Of a DNA stretch of 64,000 nt, positions 33,740 to 44,146 are shown piece by piece. The notes beneath the pieces were generated by a model, which worked only from the letters and a program-made list of their open reading frames with translations, was not told the origin of the DNA and ran no database searches. Each line of letters begins with the position of its first letter. Position 1 is the stretch's first letter. A program made the translations under genes and the position numbers. This stretch comes from Paucibacter sp963740455 (lineage in GTDB: Bacteria; Pseudomonadota; Gammaproteobacteria; Burkholderiales; Burkholderiaceae_C): contig CAVUEF010000007.1 in the NCBI GenBank assembly GCA_963740455.1, positions 248,001 to 312,000 of the forward strand, read 5' to 3'.

Positions 33740-33827
33740 CCGACCATGACTATCCCTCGAGCTCACTTCCTTCGTCGCCCCCCGGGACGGCGCTCAGCGT
33801 CCTTCGGGCGGCCGTGCGGACGCTGAC

Positions 33828-34679
33828 ATGGTCGAACGCAACCGCTTCCTGTCGTTTCTGTCGCACGCCGTGCTGCTGCTGGGCGTGGCTATCGTCGCCT
33901 TCCCGGTCTACATCACCTTTGTCGCCTCCACGCACACGGCTCAAGAGATCGCGCAGGCACCGATGCCTTTGCTGCCCGGCGATCAGTTCTGGCACAACTA
34001 TGTGGCCGCCCTCACCGGCGCCGAGCATGGGCAGGGTTCAGGCGCCCCGGTCGCTCGAATGATGTGGGTCAGCCTGGTGTCGGCATTGGTGATCGCCATC
34101 GGCAAGATTGCCATCTCCTTGCTGTCGGCTTTTGCCATCGTGTACTTCCGTTTCCCGTTGCGCATGCTCTTTTTCTGGGCCGTGTTCGTGACACTGATGC
34201 TGCCGGTCGAGGTGCGCATCTTTCCGACCTACAAGGTGGTTTCCGACCTGGGTCTGCTCAATACCTATGCCGGGCTGACGATTCCGCTGATCGCGTCGGC
34301 CACCGCCACCTTCTTGTTCCGGCAGTTCTTTCTGACCGTGCCCGAGGAACTGACCGAGGCGGCGCGCATGGACGGCGCCGGGCCACTGCGTTTTTTCAAG
34401 GACGTGCTGTTGCCGCTCTCCAGCACCAGCATCGCGGCGCTGTTCGTGATCCAGTTCATCTACGGCTGGAACCAGTACCTGTGGCCATTGCTCGTGACCA
34501 CCGATGAGTCGATGTACCCGGTGGTGATCGGTATCAAGCGCATGATCAGCGGCGGCGATTCGGCCCAGCAATGGAACCTGGTGATGGCCACTGCGATACT
34601 GGCGATGCTGCCACCGGCCCTGGTAGTGATGGCGATGCAGAAGTGGTTCGTCAAGGGACTCGTCGACATCGAAAAATAA
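33828..34679 (+). CDS. ugpE: sn-Glycerol-3-phosphate ABC transporter, permease UgpE
   Basis: The second permease, 283 residues with six membrane segments. Family features: VAFPVYITFVASTHTAQEI at the N-terminus and the EAA loop LTEAARMDGAGPLRFFKDVLLPL near residues 178-200. The tail MQKWFVKGLVDIEK ends the chain. Three palindromic repeats fill most of the 179 bases to ugpC, so the operon is not tightly packed here. Confidence 0.95.
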   Translation: MVERNRFLSFLSHAVLLLGVAIVAFPVYITFVASTHTAQEIAQAPMPLLPGDQFWHNYVAALTGAEHGQGSGAPVARMMWVSLVSALVIAIGKIAISLLSAFAIVYFRFPLRMLFFWAVFVTLMLPVEVRIFPTYKVVSDLGLLNTYAGLTIPLIASATATFLFRQFFLTVPEELTEAARMDGAGPLRFFKDVLLPLSSTSIAALFVIQFIYGWNQYLWPLLVTTDESMYPVVIGIKRMISGGDSAQQWNLVMATAILAMLPPALVVMAMQKWFVKGLVDIEK

Positions 34680-34684
34680 TGACC

Positions 34685-34724
34685 TGGGGTCAGACCTTGC
34701 CGTACTCGGCGAGCTCTGACCCCA
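34685..34724. repeat. Dispersed palindromic repeat, copy B1
   Basis: A perfect 10-bp outer stem, TGGGGTCAGA / TCTGACCCCA, encloses an inner stem CTTGCC / GGCGAG with one wobble. It starts five bases after the ugpE stop. Confidence 0.75.
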
Positions 34725-34739
34725 CTAACTGAAGAGACT

Positions 34740-34791
34740 TGGGGTCAGACCTTGCGACCCACGCGCAGCGTGGCCGAAAGCTCTGACCCCA
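34740..34791. repeat. Dispersed palindromic repeat, copy B2
   Basis: It has the same 10-bp outer stem as B1 but a longer centre with its own perfect stem CCACGC-GCA-GCGTGG. Copies B1 and B2 are in tandem, 15 bases apart. Confidence 0.75.
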
Positions 34792-34814
34792 ACTGACAAT
34801 ATTATGGAATTGTG

Positions 34815-34842
34815 TGCCGGACCTGCGCAGCAGCTCGGGCAC
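34815..34842. repeat. Dispersed palindromic repeat, copy B3
   Basis: A shorter copy with arms GTGCCGGA and TCGGGCAC (one mismatch) and inner stem CTGC-GCA-GCAG. Its arms match those of copy A near 0.4 kb rather than its neighbours B1 and B2. It ends 16 bases before the ugpC start. Confidence 0.6.
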
Positions 34843-34858
34843 CAACTAACTAAAATCT

Positions 34859-35935
<1,077 letters not shown>

Positions 35936-35941
35936 CCCCAC

Positions 35942-36691
35942 ATGAAACCTGCCATGACAAGCTGGCCCTGTCCGTTCTGGATCGCCCACCGCGGTGCCGG
36001 CAAGCTGGCGCCCGAGAACACCTTGGCCGCATTCCGGCTGGGCGCGCAATACGGCTACCGTGCCTTCGAGTGCGACGTCAAGCTCAGCAGCGATGGCCAT
36101 CCCTTCCTGATGCACGACACGCGGCTCGACCGCACCACGCCCGAGCGCGGCGTGGCCGGCGCGCGCAGCTGGAGCGAGCTCTCGCGCATCGACGCAGGCG
36201 GCTGGCACAGCCGGGCCTTTGCGGGTGAGCCGATTCCCGGTCTGGACGCCCTGGCCGCGTTTGTGATTGCCAACCGGTACACGCTGAACATCGAGATCAA
36301 AGCCACGCCGGGTCAGGCATTGCTGACCGGCCAGGTGCTGGGTCGCGAGGTGCTGCGGCTGTGGGCCGCGGCCGACGCAATGCCCTTGTTCAGCTCGTTC
36401 GAACCCGAAGCGCTGGCGGGCGCAAGGCAGACCGCTCCGGGGGTGGCGCGCGGCCTGCTGGTCGATACGCTTTGGGACGGCTGGCTCGAGCAGGCGAGCG
36501 CGCTGCAATGCCAGGCCGTCATCAGCAACTACGCGCTGATGGACCGGCGTCTCGTCGAGCACCTGCACGCGGCCGGCCTGAAGGCGCTGGTCTATACGGT
36601 GAACGACGAAGCCTCGGCCCAATGGCTGATCGCCAACGGCGTGGACGGCATCATCACCGACGCGGTCGACAAGTTTTCACCGCTCACCTGA
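35942..36691 (+). CDS. ugpQ: Glycerophosphodiester phosphodiesterase
   Basis: It hydrolyses glycerophosphodiesters to glycerol 3-phosphate and an alcohol in the cytoplasm. 249 residues with the GDPD signatures WIAHRGAGKLAPENTLAAF (catalytic His-Arg), FECDVKLSSDGHPFLMHD (metal-binding Glu, Asp and second His) and NIEIKATPGQ. The C-terminal VYTVNDEASAQWLIANGVDGIITD is typical. It is the last ugp operon gene and ends eight bases from a convergent gene. Confidence 0.95.
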   Translation: MKPAMTSWPCPFWIAHRGAGKLAPENTLAAFRLGAQYGYRAFECDVKLSSDGHPFLMHDTRLDRTTPERGVAGARSWSELSRIDAGGWHSRAFAGEPIPGLDALAAFVIANRYTLNIEIKATPGQALLTGQVLGREVLRLWAAADAMPLFSSFEPEALAGARQTAPGVARGLLVDTLWDGWLEQASALQCQAVISNYALMDRRLVEHLHAAGLKALVYTVNDEASAQWLIANGVDGIITDAVDKFSPLT

Positions 36692-36699
36692 AGCGTCTT

Positions 36700-37293
36700 T
36701 CAGGCGATGCGCGCATAGACGCGCGTATCGCGCGACTCGCCAGCGGGGTTCAGGCTGTCGCGTCGCAGCACGCCTTCGAGCTCGAAACCGCAACGCTCGG
36801 CCACCGCGCGGCTGCGCAGATTATCGTCGTCCATGCGTATTTCGACACGGCGCGCGTGCAGGGTTTCAAACGCCATGCGGGTCAGCGCCTGCACGGTCTC
36901 CGAGACAAAGCCCTGCCCCTCGGCGCTGCTGCGTATCCAGTAGCCGATCTCGAAACGCCGCACCGTCCAGTCGAGGCGGTGCAGTCCCGTGCCGCCCAAC
37001 AGTCGGCCGGCTTGACCGTCGGCAGTCTTGGCGTAGATCTGGTAGACGAGATCGCTGCGCAGCACGAACATGGCCAATTGATGGCGCAGCACGGCCTCGG
37101 ACGCTTCTATGCTGGGCGCCGTCTGCGCCCAAGGCATCCAGGGCTTCAGACTCTCCAACGATTCGCAGACCGCCGCGTTCAGCGCCTGGCCCAGGCCAGC
37201 CCGCGGCGCGGCCAGCACCAGGCGCTCGGTGACGATCTGCTCGGGGACTTCGATCAAGACGGGGTCAGGTGTTGTCATCATTGCTCCCTTCAA
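36700..37293 (-). CDS. GNAT-family N-acetyltransferase (RimJ/RimL-like)
   Basis: A 197-residue acetyltransferase. ETERL-type start (IVTERLVLAAPRA), GLHRLDWTVRRFEIGYWI and the acetyl-CoA loop SAEGQGFVSETVQAL, then VEIRMDDDNLRSRAVAERCGFELEG. The layout is that of RimJ/RimL enzymes that modify ribosomal protein N-termini, but many family members act on small molecules. Its start overlaps the MFS gene stop by four bases. The second ATG (MTTPDPV) may be the real start. Confidence 0.82.
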   Translation of the reverse strand: MKGAMMTTPDPVLIEVPEQIVTERLVLAAPRAGLGQALNAAVCESLESLKPWMPWAQTAPSIEASEAVLRHQLAMFVLRSDLVYQIYAKTADGQAGRLLGGTGLHRLDWTVRRFEIGYWIRSSAEGQGFVSETVQALTRMAFETLHARRVEIRMDDDNLRSRAVAERCGFELEGVLRRDSLNPAGESRDTRVYARIA

Positions 37294-38615
37294 AGCGGGT
37301 TGAAGCCAGGCATGGCTTCGGCCCCCAGTTGTTCGTCAACATCGTCAAGCTTGGGCAACTCGCGCACCTCGCTCAAGGTCGCGTGGCGCGAGGCCAGCGC
37401 GCTCAGCAGCAAAGCACCCACGCCGGCAAATGCCAAAGCCCAGCGCAGACCCACATGCTCGCCCAGCCAGCCACCGAGCAAGGCGCCGGGCCCGGCCGGG
37501 ATCAGGATCAGCCAGCGCATGGTGCTGGTCATGCGCCCGAGCAGATGCTTGGGCGTGACCGCCTGACGCAATGCCAGGAAGTTGATGAAGATCAGCACCG
37601 CGCCCAGGCCGAACAGGAACAGCATGAAGGCGAACGCGGCGACGCCCCAGGTATTGGCAGGCGCCAGTGCCAACAGCAGCCAGCCTGCACCGCACACGCC
37701 GAAACCCAGGCTCAGACAAGGGCCTGGCCCCAGGCGTTTGCTGACGCGGTGCCCCGCCGCACTGGCCAGCACCGTGCCCACCCCGAGCGCCACGTAGCAC
37801 AGGCCCACGGCCTGCGCCGACAGCCCCAGCGTGCGTGTCGCGAACAGGATCTGCACGACCATCGCAGACTGGTGAAACATCTGCCAGCAACCCACCGCGG
37901 CTGCCAGGCTCACCAGCAGACGGTTGCCAGCGACAAAGCGCACACCGGCCTTCAGATCGCGCCAGAAGTCCGAGTCCCGACCCGTGCCTGGATGCTCGTG
38001 CACGCGTATGCCGCGCAGGATGAAGGCCGAGACCAGCAGCAAGGCCACGTCCACCAGCAGGGCCGCCGGTGCTCCGACGATTCTGATCAAGGCGCCGGCA
38101 ACACCTGGCCCCGCCACTTCGGCGCCCGACGATGCCAGGGCGTTCTTGGCATGCGCTTCGACCAGCCGCTCGCGCGCCACCACCTGCGTCAGCACGATCT
38201 GCGCCGCCGACCCTGCGGTGGTGTAGATCGTTCCGAGCAGGAATCCCACCACATACAGCCATGTCATGCTCAGGCGGTCGAGCCACATGGCCAGCGGCAC
38301 GCTGAGCAGGATCACCGCCATCGCGGTCTCGCCCATTACATAGACCGGCAGCTTGCGCACCTTGTCAAGCCAGACGCCGGCGGGCAGCGAAAAGAGCACA
38401 AAAGGGATCAGCTCCATGGCCGTGAGCAAGCCCATTTGCGTCGGGCGCGCGTGCAGCATCACGGCTGCCGTCAGCGGCAGCGCCAGCATCGTCACCTGAC
38501 CCCCGAGCGAGCTGATCAGGATCGACGTCCACAAGCGCCGGTAAGTGGCGTCGCGCAGCAAATCGTCGCGCGGCAGACTCATGCGGCGCCAGACATTTCG
38601 AACCCAGGTCGTCAT
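37290..38615 (-). CDS. MFS transporter (EntS-like, MFS_3 type)
   Basis: 441 residues with about 12 membrane segments. Typical features: LWTSILISSLGGQVTMLALPL near the start, the loop PAGVWLDKVRKLPVYVMGE between segments 2 and 3, and the central loop DFWRDLKAGVRFVAGNRLL. This group includes enterobactin exporter EntS and macrolide effluxers; the substrate here is unknown. An AGGGAG site precedes the ATG. The stop overlaps the downstream GNAT start. Confidence 0.85.
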   Translation of the reverse strand: MTTWVRNVWRRMSLPRDDLLRDATYRRLWTSILISSLGGQVTMLALPLTAAVMLHARPTQMGLLTAMELIPFVLFSLPAGVWLDKVRKLPVYVMGETAMAVILLSVPLAMWLDRLSMTWLYVVGFLLGTIYTTAGSAAQIVLTQVVARERLVEAHAKNALASSGAEVAGPGVAGALIRIVGAPAALLVDVALLLVSAFILRGIRVHEHPGTGRDSDFWRDLKAGVRFVAGNRLLVSLAAAVGCWQMFHQSAMVVQILFATRTLGLSAQAVGLCYVALGVGTVLASAAGHRVSKRLGPGPCLSLGFGVCGAGWLLLALAPANTWGVAAFAFMLFLFGLGAVLIFINFLALRQAVTPKHLLGRMTSTMRWLILIPAGPGALLGGWLGEHVGLRWALAFAGVGALLLSALASRHATLSEVRELPKLDDVDEQLGAEAMPGFNPL

Positions 38616-39002
38616 TCGAATTCTCCCTTCGCGCTCGGCTGGCCTTGGTGGGCCGTTTTGGATCGGTGGATCCGGCAGCGAAAGAGGGAGAGCGCCAACT
38701 TCTTCCGCTGATTTCTCAGCGGACTTCGACGGGCGAAGCGTGGACTGAGAGGGGTGTCAGGTCGCCGGGACCGGCGCGGCCTGAGGGGTAATGACGCTGC
38801 CGACCATGGCCAGCGCGCGAACGCAGGCCGCGGCACAGGGTGCGCGTCGGGAGCGTTTGATTAGCTTGGTCATGGTCTGATGCCCGTCAAATATTTGCCT
38901 CGATGCTAACAGCGGCGCGGCAGGAATGCATGCCAAAAATGCTCGGCGCATGCGCCAGTGATGGCGCCAAACCACACTCGAGCACGGCGCTGCAAGCGCC
39001 GA
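38616..39002. other. 387-base region without a convincing gene
   Basis: Between the MFS gene start and the argJ stop. A possible 38-residue frame on the reverse strand (38757-38873, MTKLIKRSRRAPCAAAC...) has no ribosome site and no recognised relative, so I do not call it. A segment at 38700-38760 has partial inverted pairs. The region presumably carries the MFS promoter; I see no clear -35/-10 pair. Confidence 0.5.
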
Positions 39003-40232
39003 TCAGGATCGGTAGTCGGCGTTGATCGTCACGTAGTCGTGACTCAGGTCGCAGGTCCACACGGTGGTGTCGGCCGCGCCGCGATTGAGGTTCACGTGCA
39101 CGCTGATCTCGCTTTGCTGCATGACGCGCTGGCCATCTTCCTCGCGGTACTCGGGGCGGCGGCCGCCCTGGTGCACGACATGCACGTCGTCCAGATAGAG
39201 GTCGATCGACGCCTGGTCAAGGTCGGCAATGCCGGCATAGCCGACCGCCGCCAGGATGCGACCCAGATTGGGGTCGCTGGCGAAGAAAGCGGTCTTGACC
39301 AGCGGCGAGTGCGCGATCGCATAGGCGGCGAGTTTGCATTCGGCCGCGTCGCGCCCGCCGCTCACGCGCACCGTAATGAACTTGGTCGCGCCTTCACCGT
39401 CGCGCACGATGGCTTGCGCGAGTTCGCGCGCCACTGCGAACACGGCGTCCACCAAGACCCGCCCGTCGGCCGACTCCAGCGACTGTATTGGCTGGTGGCC
39501 GGCCTGCTGCGTGGCTATCAGCACGAACGAGTCATTCGTCGAGGTGTCGCCGTCTATCGTGATGCGGTTGAACGACTGGTCGGCCGCGCGCGTCACCAGC
39601 GCTTGCAGCAAGTCGGGTGCGATCACCGCGTCGGTGGCCATGAAACCCAGCATGGTCGCCATATTCGGTCGGATCATGCCGGCGCCCTTGCTGATGCCGG
39701 TCACGGTCACGGTCTTGCCGCCGATGCTCACCTGGCGCGATGCGGCCTTGGGCAGGGTGTCGGTCGTCATGATGGCTTGCGCGGCCAGCCCCCAGGCATT
39801 CGCATCCAGCGCCTGCAGGGCCGCCGGCAGGCCGGCCACAATGCGCTCCAGCGGCAGCGCTTCCATGATCACCCCGGTCGAAAACGGCAGCACCTGCTGT
39901 GCCTTCACGCCGAGCAAGGGCGCCAGTGCCTCGCAGCTGGCGCGGGCGCGCTTCAGGCCATCGGCACCGGTGCCCGCATTGGCGTTGCCGGTGTTGATGA
40001 GCAAGGCGCGTGTTTCGCTGCCTGCTGCCAGATGCTCACGGCACAACTGCACGGGCGCCGCGCAAAAGCGGTTCTGCGTGAACACGCCTGCCACGCTCGA
40101 GCCGGCATCGAGCGCGATGACGCACAGATCGCGCCGATTGGCCTTGCGCACACCGGCCATTGCAACACCGAGTCGCACGCCTGGCACGGCATGCAGCGAG
40201 GCGGGATCGGGGGCGCTCAGATTGACGGGCAT
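39003..40232 (-). CDS. argJ: Bifunctional ornithine acetyltransferase / N-acetylglutamate synthase
   Basis: Arginine pathway enzyme that recycles the acetyl group from N-acetylornithine to glutamate. 409 residues; the self-cleavage site with the nucleophilic threonine is in NMATMLGFMATDA. LLINTGNANAGTG and RITIDGDTSTNDS are family signatures, and the chain ends near VTINADYRS. It lies downstream of secA and a GNAT gene. argB of the same pathway is at 60-61 kb. Confidence 0.96.
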   Translation of the reverse strand: MPVNLSAPDPASLHAVPGVRLGVAMAGVRKANRRDLCVIALDAGSSVAGVFTQNRFCAAPVQLCREHLAAGSETRALLINTGNANAGTGADGLKRARASCEALAPLLGVKAQQVLPFSTGVIMEALPLERIVAGLPAALQALDANAWGLAAQAIMTTDTLPKAASRQVSIGGKTVTVTGISKGAGMIRPNMATMLGFMATDAVIAPDLLQALVTRAADQSFNRITIDGDTSTNDSFVLIATQQAGHQPIQSLESADGRVLVDAVFAVARELAQAIVRDGEGATKFITVRVSGGRDAAECKLAAYAIAHSPLVKTAFFASDPNLGRILAAVGYAGIADLDQASIDLYLDDVHVVHQGGRRPEYREEDGQRVMQQSEISVHVNLNRGAADTTVWTCDLSHDYVTINADYRS

Positions 40233-40315
40233 GGCGGGCTCAGTTGCGTTGAGAAGGGTCGGCTTGCATTGTAGGCAGCCACGTCGGCAACGCAGCGGCG
40301 CTGGCGCAGGCGCTT

Positions 40316-40897
40316 TCAGGAGTTCTGTGCTGCCTCGGGCGGCTCATTGAAGAATGCCAGCACCACTTCGTCGTTCAGCTCGCCTTGGGGATTGCGCGCA
40401 TAAAGGCGCATCACGCCCTCCTGGACGAAACCCAGTCCTTTGATGAAGCGAATGGACCGCGTGTTCAGTGCATCGCAATGCGCGTGGATACGCACCAGGC
40501 CGAGGCTGAATCCCAAAGCCACGACAGCCTGCACGGCCTCGCGCATCAAACCTTGGCCCTGCAAACGCAGATCGCCCACATAGCCGATCTCGCAGCGCGG
40601 CGCTTCGAAGTCAAAACTGTGCAGGTCGATGCGGCCCACATAGGCGCCGTCATCACGCCGAAAGGCGTAAAAAATCAAGTCCTCGCCGCGCTCGACATAG
40701 CCGGTTCCCTGGTCGCAAAAATGGGTGGCCCAGGCCAGATCCCCGGCGTGTCGGCCCCAGGCGATAAAACCCAGACTCGACTGCGAAGCCGCCAGGCTTT
40801 CGTTCAGCGCTGGTGCATGCTTGACATGCGACGACTCAAGCAGAAGGCGCCGTGTCTCGATGAGACGCGGCGCCTTGATCAGGTCTTCAGCGTTCAA
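40316..40897 (-). CDS. GNAT-family N-acetyltransferase
   Basis: 193 residues of RimJ/RimL layout: RLIETRRLLLESSHVKHAPAL, YVGRIDLHSFDFEAPRCEIGY, the acetyl-CoA loop RLQGQGLMREAVQAVV and ALNTRSIRFIKGLGFVQEG. The target is unknown. It sits nine bases after secA and before argJ in one direction, so it is probably co-transcribed with both. Confidence 0.82.
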   Translation of the reverse strand: MNAEDLIKAPRLIETRRLLLESSHVKHAPALNESLAASQSSLGFIAWGRHAGDLAWATHFCDQGTGYVERGEDLIFYAFRRDDGAYVGRIDLHSFDFEAPRCEIGYVGDLRLQGQGLMREAVQAVVALGFSLGLVRIHAHCDALNTRSIRFIKGLGFVQEGVMRLYARNPQGELNDEVVLAFFNEPPEAAQNS

Positions 40898-40906
40898 GCA
40901 GGCTCT

Positions 40907-43645
40907 CTACTTCAGCTTGCCGTGGCAATGCTTGTATTTCTTGCCGCTTCCGCAGGGGCACGGCTCGTTGCGGCCCACCTGGGGCACCGCGTTGGCATCG
41001 GGCTCGGATTCTTGTGACACGCTGCCGTCGTCATTGGGATGCGTGTAGGTGACGTTGCTGATCTGTTCGGCACGCGCCTCCAAGGCTTCGGCGGCACGCG
41101 CCACTTCTTCTTGCGACTGGATGCGCACCGTCATCAAGATGCGCGTGACTTCCATCTTGACCACGTCGAGCATCTGCGAGAACAGCTCGAAGGCTTCGCG
41201 CTTGTACTCCTGCTTCGGGTTCTTCTGCGCATAGCCGCGCAGATGGATGCCCTGGCGCAAATAGTCGAGCGCGGCCAGATGGTCGCGCCAATGCTGGTCG
41301 ATCGCCTGCAGCAGCACCATGCGCATGAACGGTGTGAACTGCTCGACACCCACTTGTTCGAGCTTGCCTTCAAACAGCGCATTGCCGGCCTTGACGACCC
41401 GCTCGACGATGTCGTCGTCGGTAATCGTCTCGCTGCCCTCGACCTGGTCCTGCAGCGCGATCTCGACATGCCACTCTTCGCGCAGCACGCGCTCCAGCGC
41501 CGGCAGGTCCCACTGCTCTTCCAGGCTGTCCGCAGGCACATAGGTGCGCACCACGTCGGTCAGCGTGCTCTCGCGCAGGCTGGCGATCTGCGCCACCAGC
41601 GACTCGGCCTCGAGAATGTCGTTGCGTTGCTGGTAGATCACCTTGCGCTGGTCGTTGCTGACGTCGTCGTATTCGAGCAGCTGCTTGCGGATGTCGAAGT
41701 TGCGCGCTTCGACCTTGCGCTGCGCGCCCTCGATGCTGCGACTGACGATGCCGGCCTCGATCGCCTCGCCCTCGGGCATCTTGAGGCGCTCCATCACGGC
41801 CTTGACGCGGTCGCCGGCAAAGATGCGCATCAGCGGGTCGTCAAGCGACAGATAGAAACGCGATGCGCCGGGGTCGCCCTGACGGCCAGAGCGACCGCGC
41901 AACTGGTTGTCGATGCGACGCGATTCATGACGCTCGGTGGCGATGATGCGCAAGCCGCCCTGGGCCTTGACGCTGTCGTGCAGACCTTGCCATTCGTCTC
42001 TGAGCTGCTTGATGAGCCGCGCCTTGTCGGCCTCGGCGATGGACTCGTCGGCTTCGACGAACTGCACCTGCTTTTCGACATTGCCACCGAGCACGATGTC
42101 GGTGCCGCGGCCCGCCATATTGGTGGCAATCGTGATCACGCCGGGCCGGCCCGCCTGGGCCACGATTTCGGCTTCCTTGGCATGCTGCTTGGCGTTCAAC
42201 ACCGCATGCGGCAATTTGGCCTGGGTCAGCAGCTCGGAGATCAGTTCGGAGTTTTCGATCGAGGTCGTGCCGACCAGCACCGGCTGGCCGCGCTCATGGC
42301 AGTCGCGGATGTCCTTGGTGACCGCGTCGAACTTTTCCTTGGCGGTCTTGTAGACCAGGTCCAGCTCGTCCTTGCGAATGGTGGGCTTGTTGGGCGGAAT
42401 CACCACCGTTTCCAGGCCGTAGATTTCCTGGAACTCGTAGGCTTCGGTGTCGGCCGTGCCGGTCATGCCGGCGAGCTTGCCGTACATGCGGAAATAGTTC
42501 TGGAACGTGATCGACGCGAGCGTCTGGTTCTCGCTCTGGATGGCCACACCTTCCTTGGCTTCCACCGCCTGATGCAGGCCGTCGCTCCAGCGCCGGCCCG
42601 TCATCAAGCGTCCGGTGAACTCGTCGACGATCACGACCTCGCCGTCCTGCACCACATAGTGCTGGTCGCGGTGATAGATCTGATTGGCCCGCAATGCCGC
42701 ATAGACATGGTGCATTAGCGAGATGTTGGCCGGGTCGTACAGGCTCGCGCCCACGGGCAGCAGGCCCGCCTCGGTCAGGATGCGTTCGGCGTTTTCGTGG
42801 CCGGCTTCGGTGAGGAAGATCTGGTGCGCTTTTTCATCGACCGTGAAGTCGCCCGGCTCGATCACGCCCTCGCCGGTGCGTGTGTCTTCTTCGCCGATTT
42901 GTTTCTTGAGCTGCGGCACCACGGCGTTGATGCGTACATACATCTCGGTGTGGTCTTCGGCCTGCCCGCTGATGATGAGCGGCGTGCGCGCCTCGTCGAT
43001 CAGGATCGAATCCACCTCGTCGACAATGCCGAACGCCAGACCGCGCGCGACCCGGTCGGCGACGTCTTGCACCATGTTGTCGCGCAGGTAGTCGAAGCCG
43101 AATTCGTTGTTCGTGCCATAGGTCACATCGGCGCGATAGGCTTCTTGTTTTTCCTCGCGCGACAACTGCGACAGGTTCACGCCAACCGTCAGACCGAGGA
43201 AGGTGTAGAGCCGGCCCATCCATTCGGCGTCGCGCTTGGCCAGGTAGTCGTTCACCGTCACCAGGTGCACGCCGCGGCCGGTCAGCGCGTTCAAATACAC
43301 CGGCAGCGTCGCCATCAGCGTCTTGCCTTCGCCGGTGCGCATTTCGGCAATCTTGCCAGCGTGCATGACGATGCCGCCGATCAGCTGCACGTCGAAGTGG
43401 CGCATCTTCAGCACACGCTTGCTGCCTTCGCGGCACACTGCAAAGGCCTCCGGCAGCAAGGCGTCCAGCGTCTCACCGGCAGCCACGCGGCCACGGAACT
43501 CTTCGGTCTTGGCCCTGAGTGCCGCGTCGTCGAGTTGTTCGAACTGTCGCTCCAGCGCGTTGATCTGCTGGACCACAAGACGGTATTGTTTGAGCAGCCG
43601 GTCATTGCGGCTACCGAAAATCTGGGTCAGAAGCTTTGGCAACAT
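40907..43645 (-). CDS. secA: Protein translocase ATPase SecA
   Basis: The motor of Sec-dependent export, 912 residues. From the ATG at 43645: MLPKLLTQIFGSRNDRLLKQY, Walker A MRTGEGKTL, GTNNEFGFDYLRDNM, DEVDSILIDEA, NMAGRGTDIVLGGNV and the arginine-rich QLRGRSGRQGDPG. The C-terminal zinc tail CPCGSGKKYKHCHG, which binds SecB, is present and agrees with secB at 3 kb. A longer in-frame extension upstream is antisense to dciA and is not coding. Confidence 0.97.
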   Translation of the reverse strand: MLPKLLTQIFGSRNDRLLKQYRLVVQQINALERQFEQLDDAALRAKTEEFRGRVAAGETLDALLPEAFAVCREGSKRVLKMRHFDVQLIGGIVMHAGKIAEMRTGEGKTLMATLPVYLNALTGRGVHLVTVNDYLAKRDAEWMGRLYTFLGLTVGVNLSQLSREEKQEAYRADVTYGTNNEFGFDYLRDNMVQDVADRVARGLAFGIVDEVDSILIDEARTPLIISGQAEDHTEMYVRINAVVPQLKKQIGEEDTRTGEGVIEPGDFTVDEKAHQIFLTEAGHENAERILTEAGLLPVGASLYDPANISLMHHVYAALRANQIYHRDQHYVVQDGEVVIVDEFTGRLMTGRRWSDGLHQAVEAKEGVAIQSENQTLASITFQNYFRMYGKLAGMTGTADTEAYEFQEIYGLETVVIPPNKPTIRKDELDLVYKTAKEKFDAVTKDIRDCHERGQPVLVGTTSIENSELISELLTQAKLPHAVLNAKQHAKEAEIVAQAGRPGVITIATNMAGRGTDIVLGGNVEKQVQFVEADESIAEADKARLIKQLRDEWQGLHDSVKAQGGLRIIATERHESRRIDNQLRGRSGRQGDPGASRFYLSLDDPLMRIFAGDRVKAVMERLKMPEGEAIEAGIVSRSIEGAQRKVEARNFDIRKQLLEYDDVSNDQRKVIYQQRNDILEAESLVAQIASLRESTLTDVVRTYVPADSLEEQWDLPALERVLREEWHVEIALQDQVEGSETITDDDIVERVVKAGNALFEGKLEQVGVEQFTPFMRMVLLQAIDQHWRDHLAALDYLRQGIHLRGYAQKNPKQEYKREAFELFSQMLDVVKMEVTRILMTVRIQSQEEVARAAEALEARAEQISNVTYTHPNDDGSVSQESEPDANAVPQVGRNEPCPCGSGKKYKHCHGKLK

Positions 43646-43759
43646 GCAGGGTATCGGTCTAGAGCGGGGATGAAAGGCTTGTGCCTTGGGAGTTCGAAAC
43701 ACGCAGCCGTCGGGCACCGGCAAGAGGTGGGGTTGCTCGCAAGGTTTGCAAGACATACA

Positions 43760-43776
43760 GCGGGCCCAAGGCCCGC
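43760..43776. promoter_or_regulatory. Perfect hairpin in the secA/dciA divergent region
   Basis: GCGGGCC-CAA-GGCCCGC forms a 7-bp GC-only stem in the 180-base region between the two start codons, about 115 bases before secA. It may lie in the secA leader or act in both directions; nothing like SecM is encoded here. Confidence 0.35.
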
Positions 43777-43825
43777 CAAAGCCATGGAGTTTAGCAGGCA
43801 GCAGCCTGCGCAATACACTGTTGCC

Positions 43826-44146
43826 ATGTCGACAGGCACGCCACGCTCGGTACCCGACCCCCTGACCATTCGGGAGGCGCTGGCTCAGCACACCAGCCTG
43901 GGCCAGTTGCAGTCGCGCATACGTGACTCGACGCGGCGTTTCGAGGCGATACGCGCGGCCCTGCCCGGCGCTTTGGCCCAAGCCGTGCAAGCCGGACCGG
44001 TCGACGAGTCGGGCTGGACGCTGCTGGCGACGAACGCCTCGGTGGCGGCCAAGCTGCGTCAATTGCAGCCGCGCCTGGAAGAACTGCTGCGCGAACAAGG
44101 CTGGGAAGTCAGCACGATCCGTATCAAGGTGCTGCAGCCTGATTGA
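43826..44146 (+). CDS. dciA: DciA-like (DUF721) protein
   Basis: A 106-residue protein with the DciA/DUF721 layout: TIREALAQHTSLGQLQSRI, a central helix, and the KH-like end RLEELLREQGWEVSTIRIKVLQ. DciA is the ancestral loader partner of the replicative helicase in bacteria lacking DnaC. Pairing with divergent secA is common in betaproteobacteria. An in-frame ATG 42 bases upstream is a possible alternative start. The last eight codons and stop are repeated downstream by an 80-bp tandem duplication. Confidence 0.78.
   Translation: MSTGTPRSVPDPLTIREALAQHTSLGQLQSRIRDSTRRFEAIRAALPGALAQAVQAGPVDESGWTLLATNASVAAKLRQLQPRLEELLREQGWEVSTIRIKVLQPD

Noticed and set aside
33740..33827. GC-rich 88-base gap between ugpA and ugpE as a repeat copy
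   Set aside because: It has some inverted pairs and looks repeat-like, but arms do not match the other families well enough to call.
38757..38873. Possible 38-residue peptide gene
   Set aside because: No ribosome site, no recognised family and no conserved context visible; kept only as a remark on the intergenic region.
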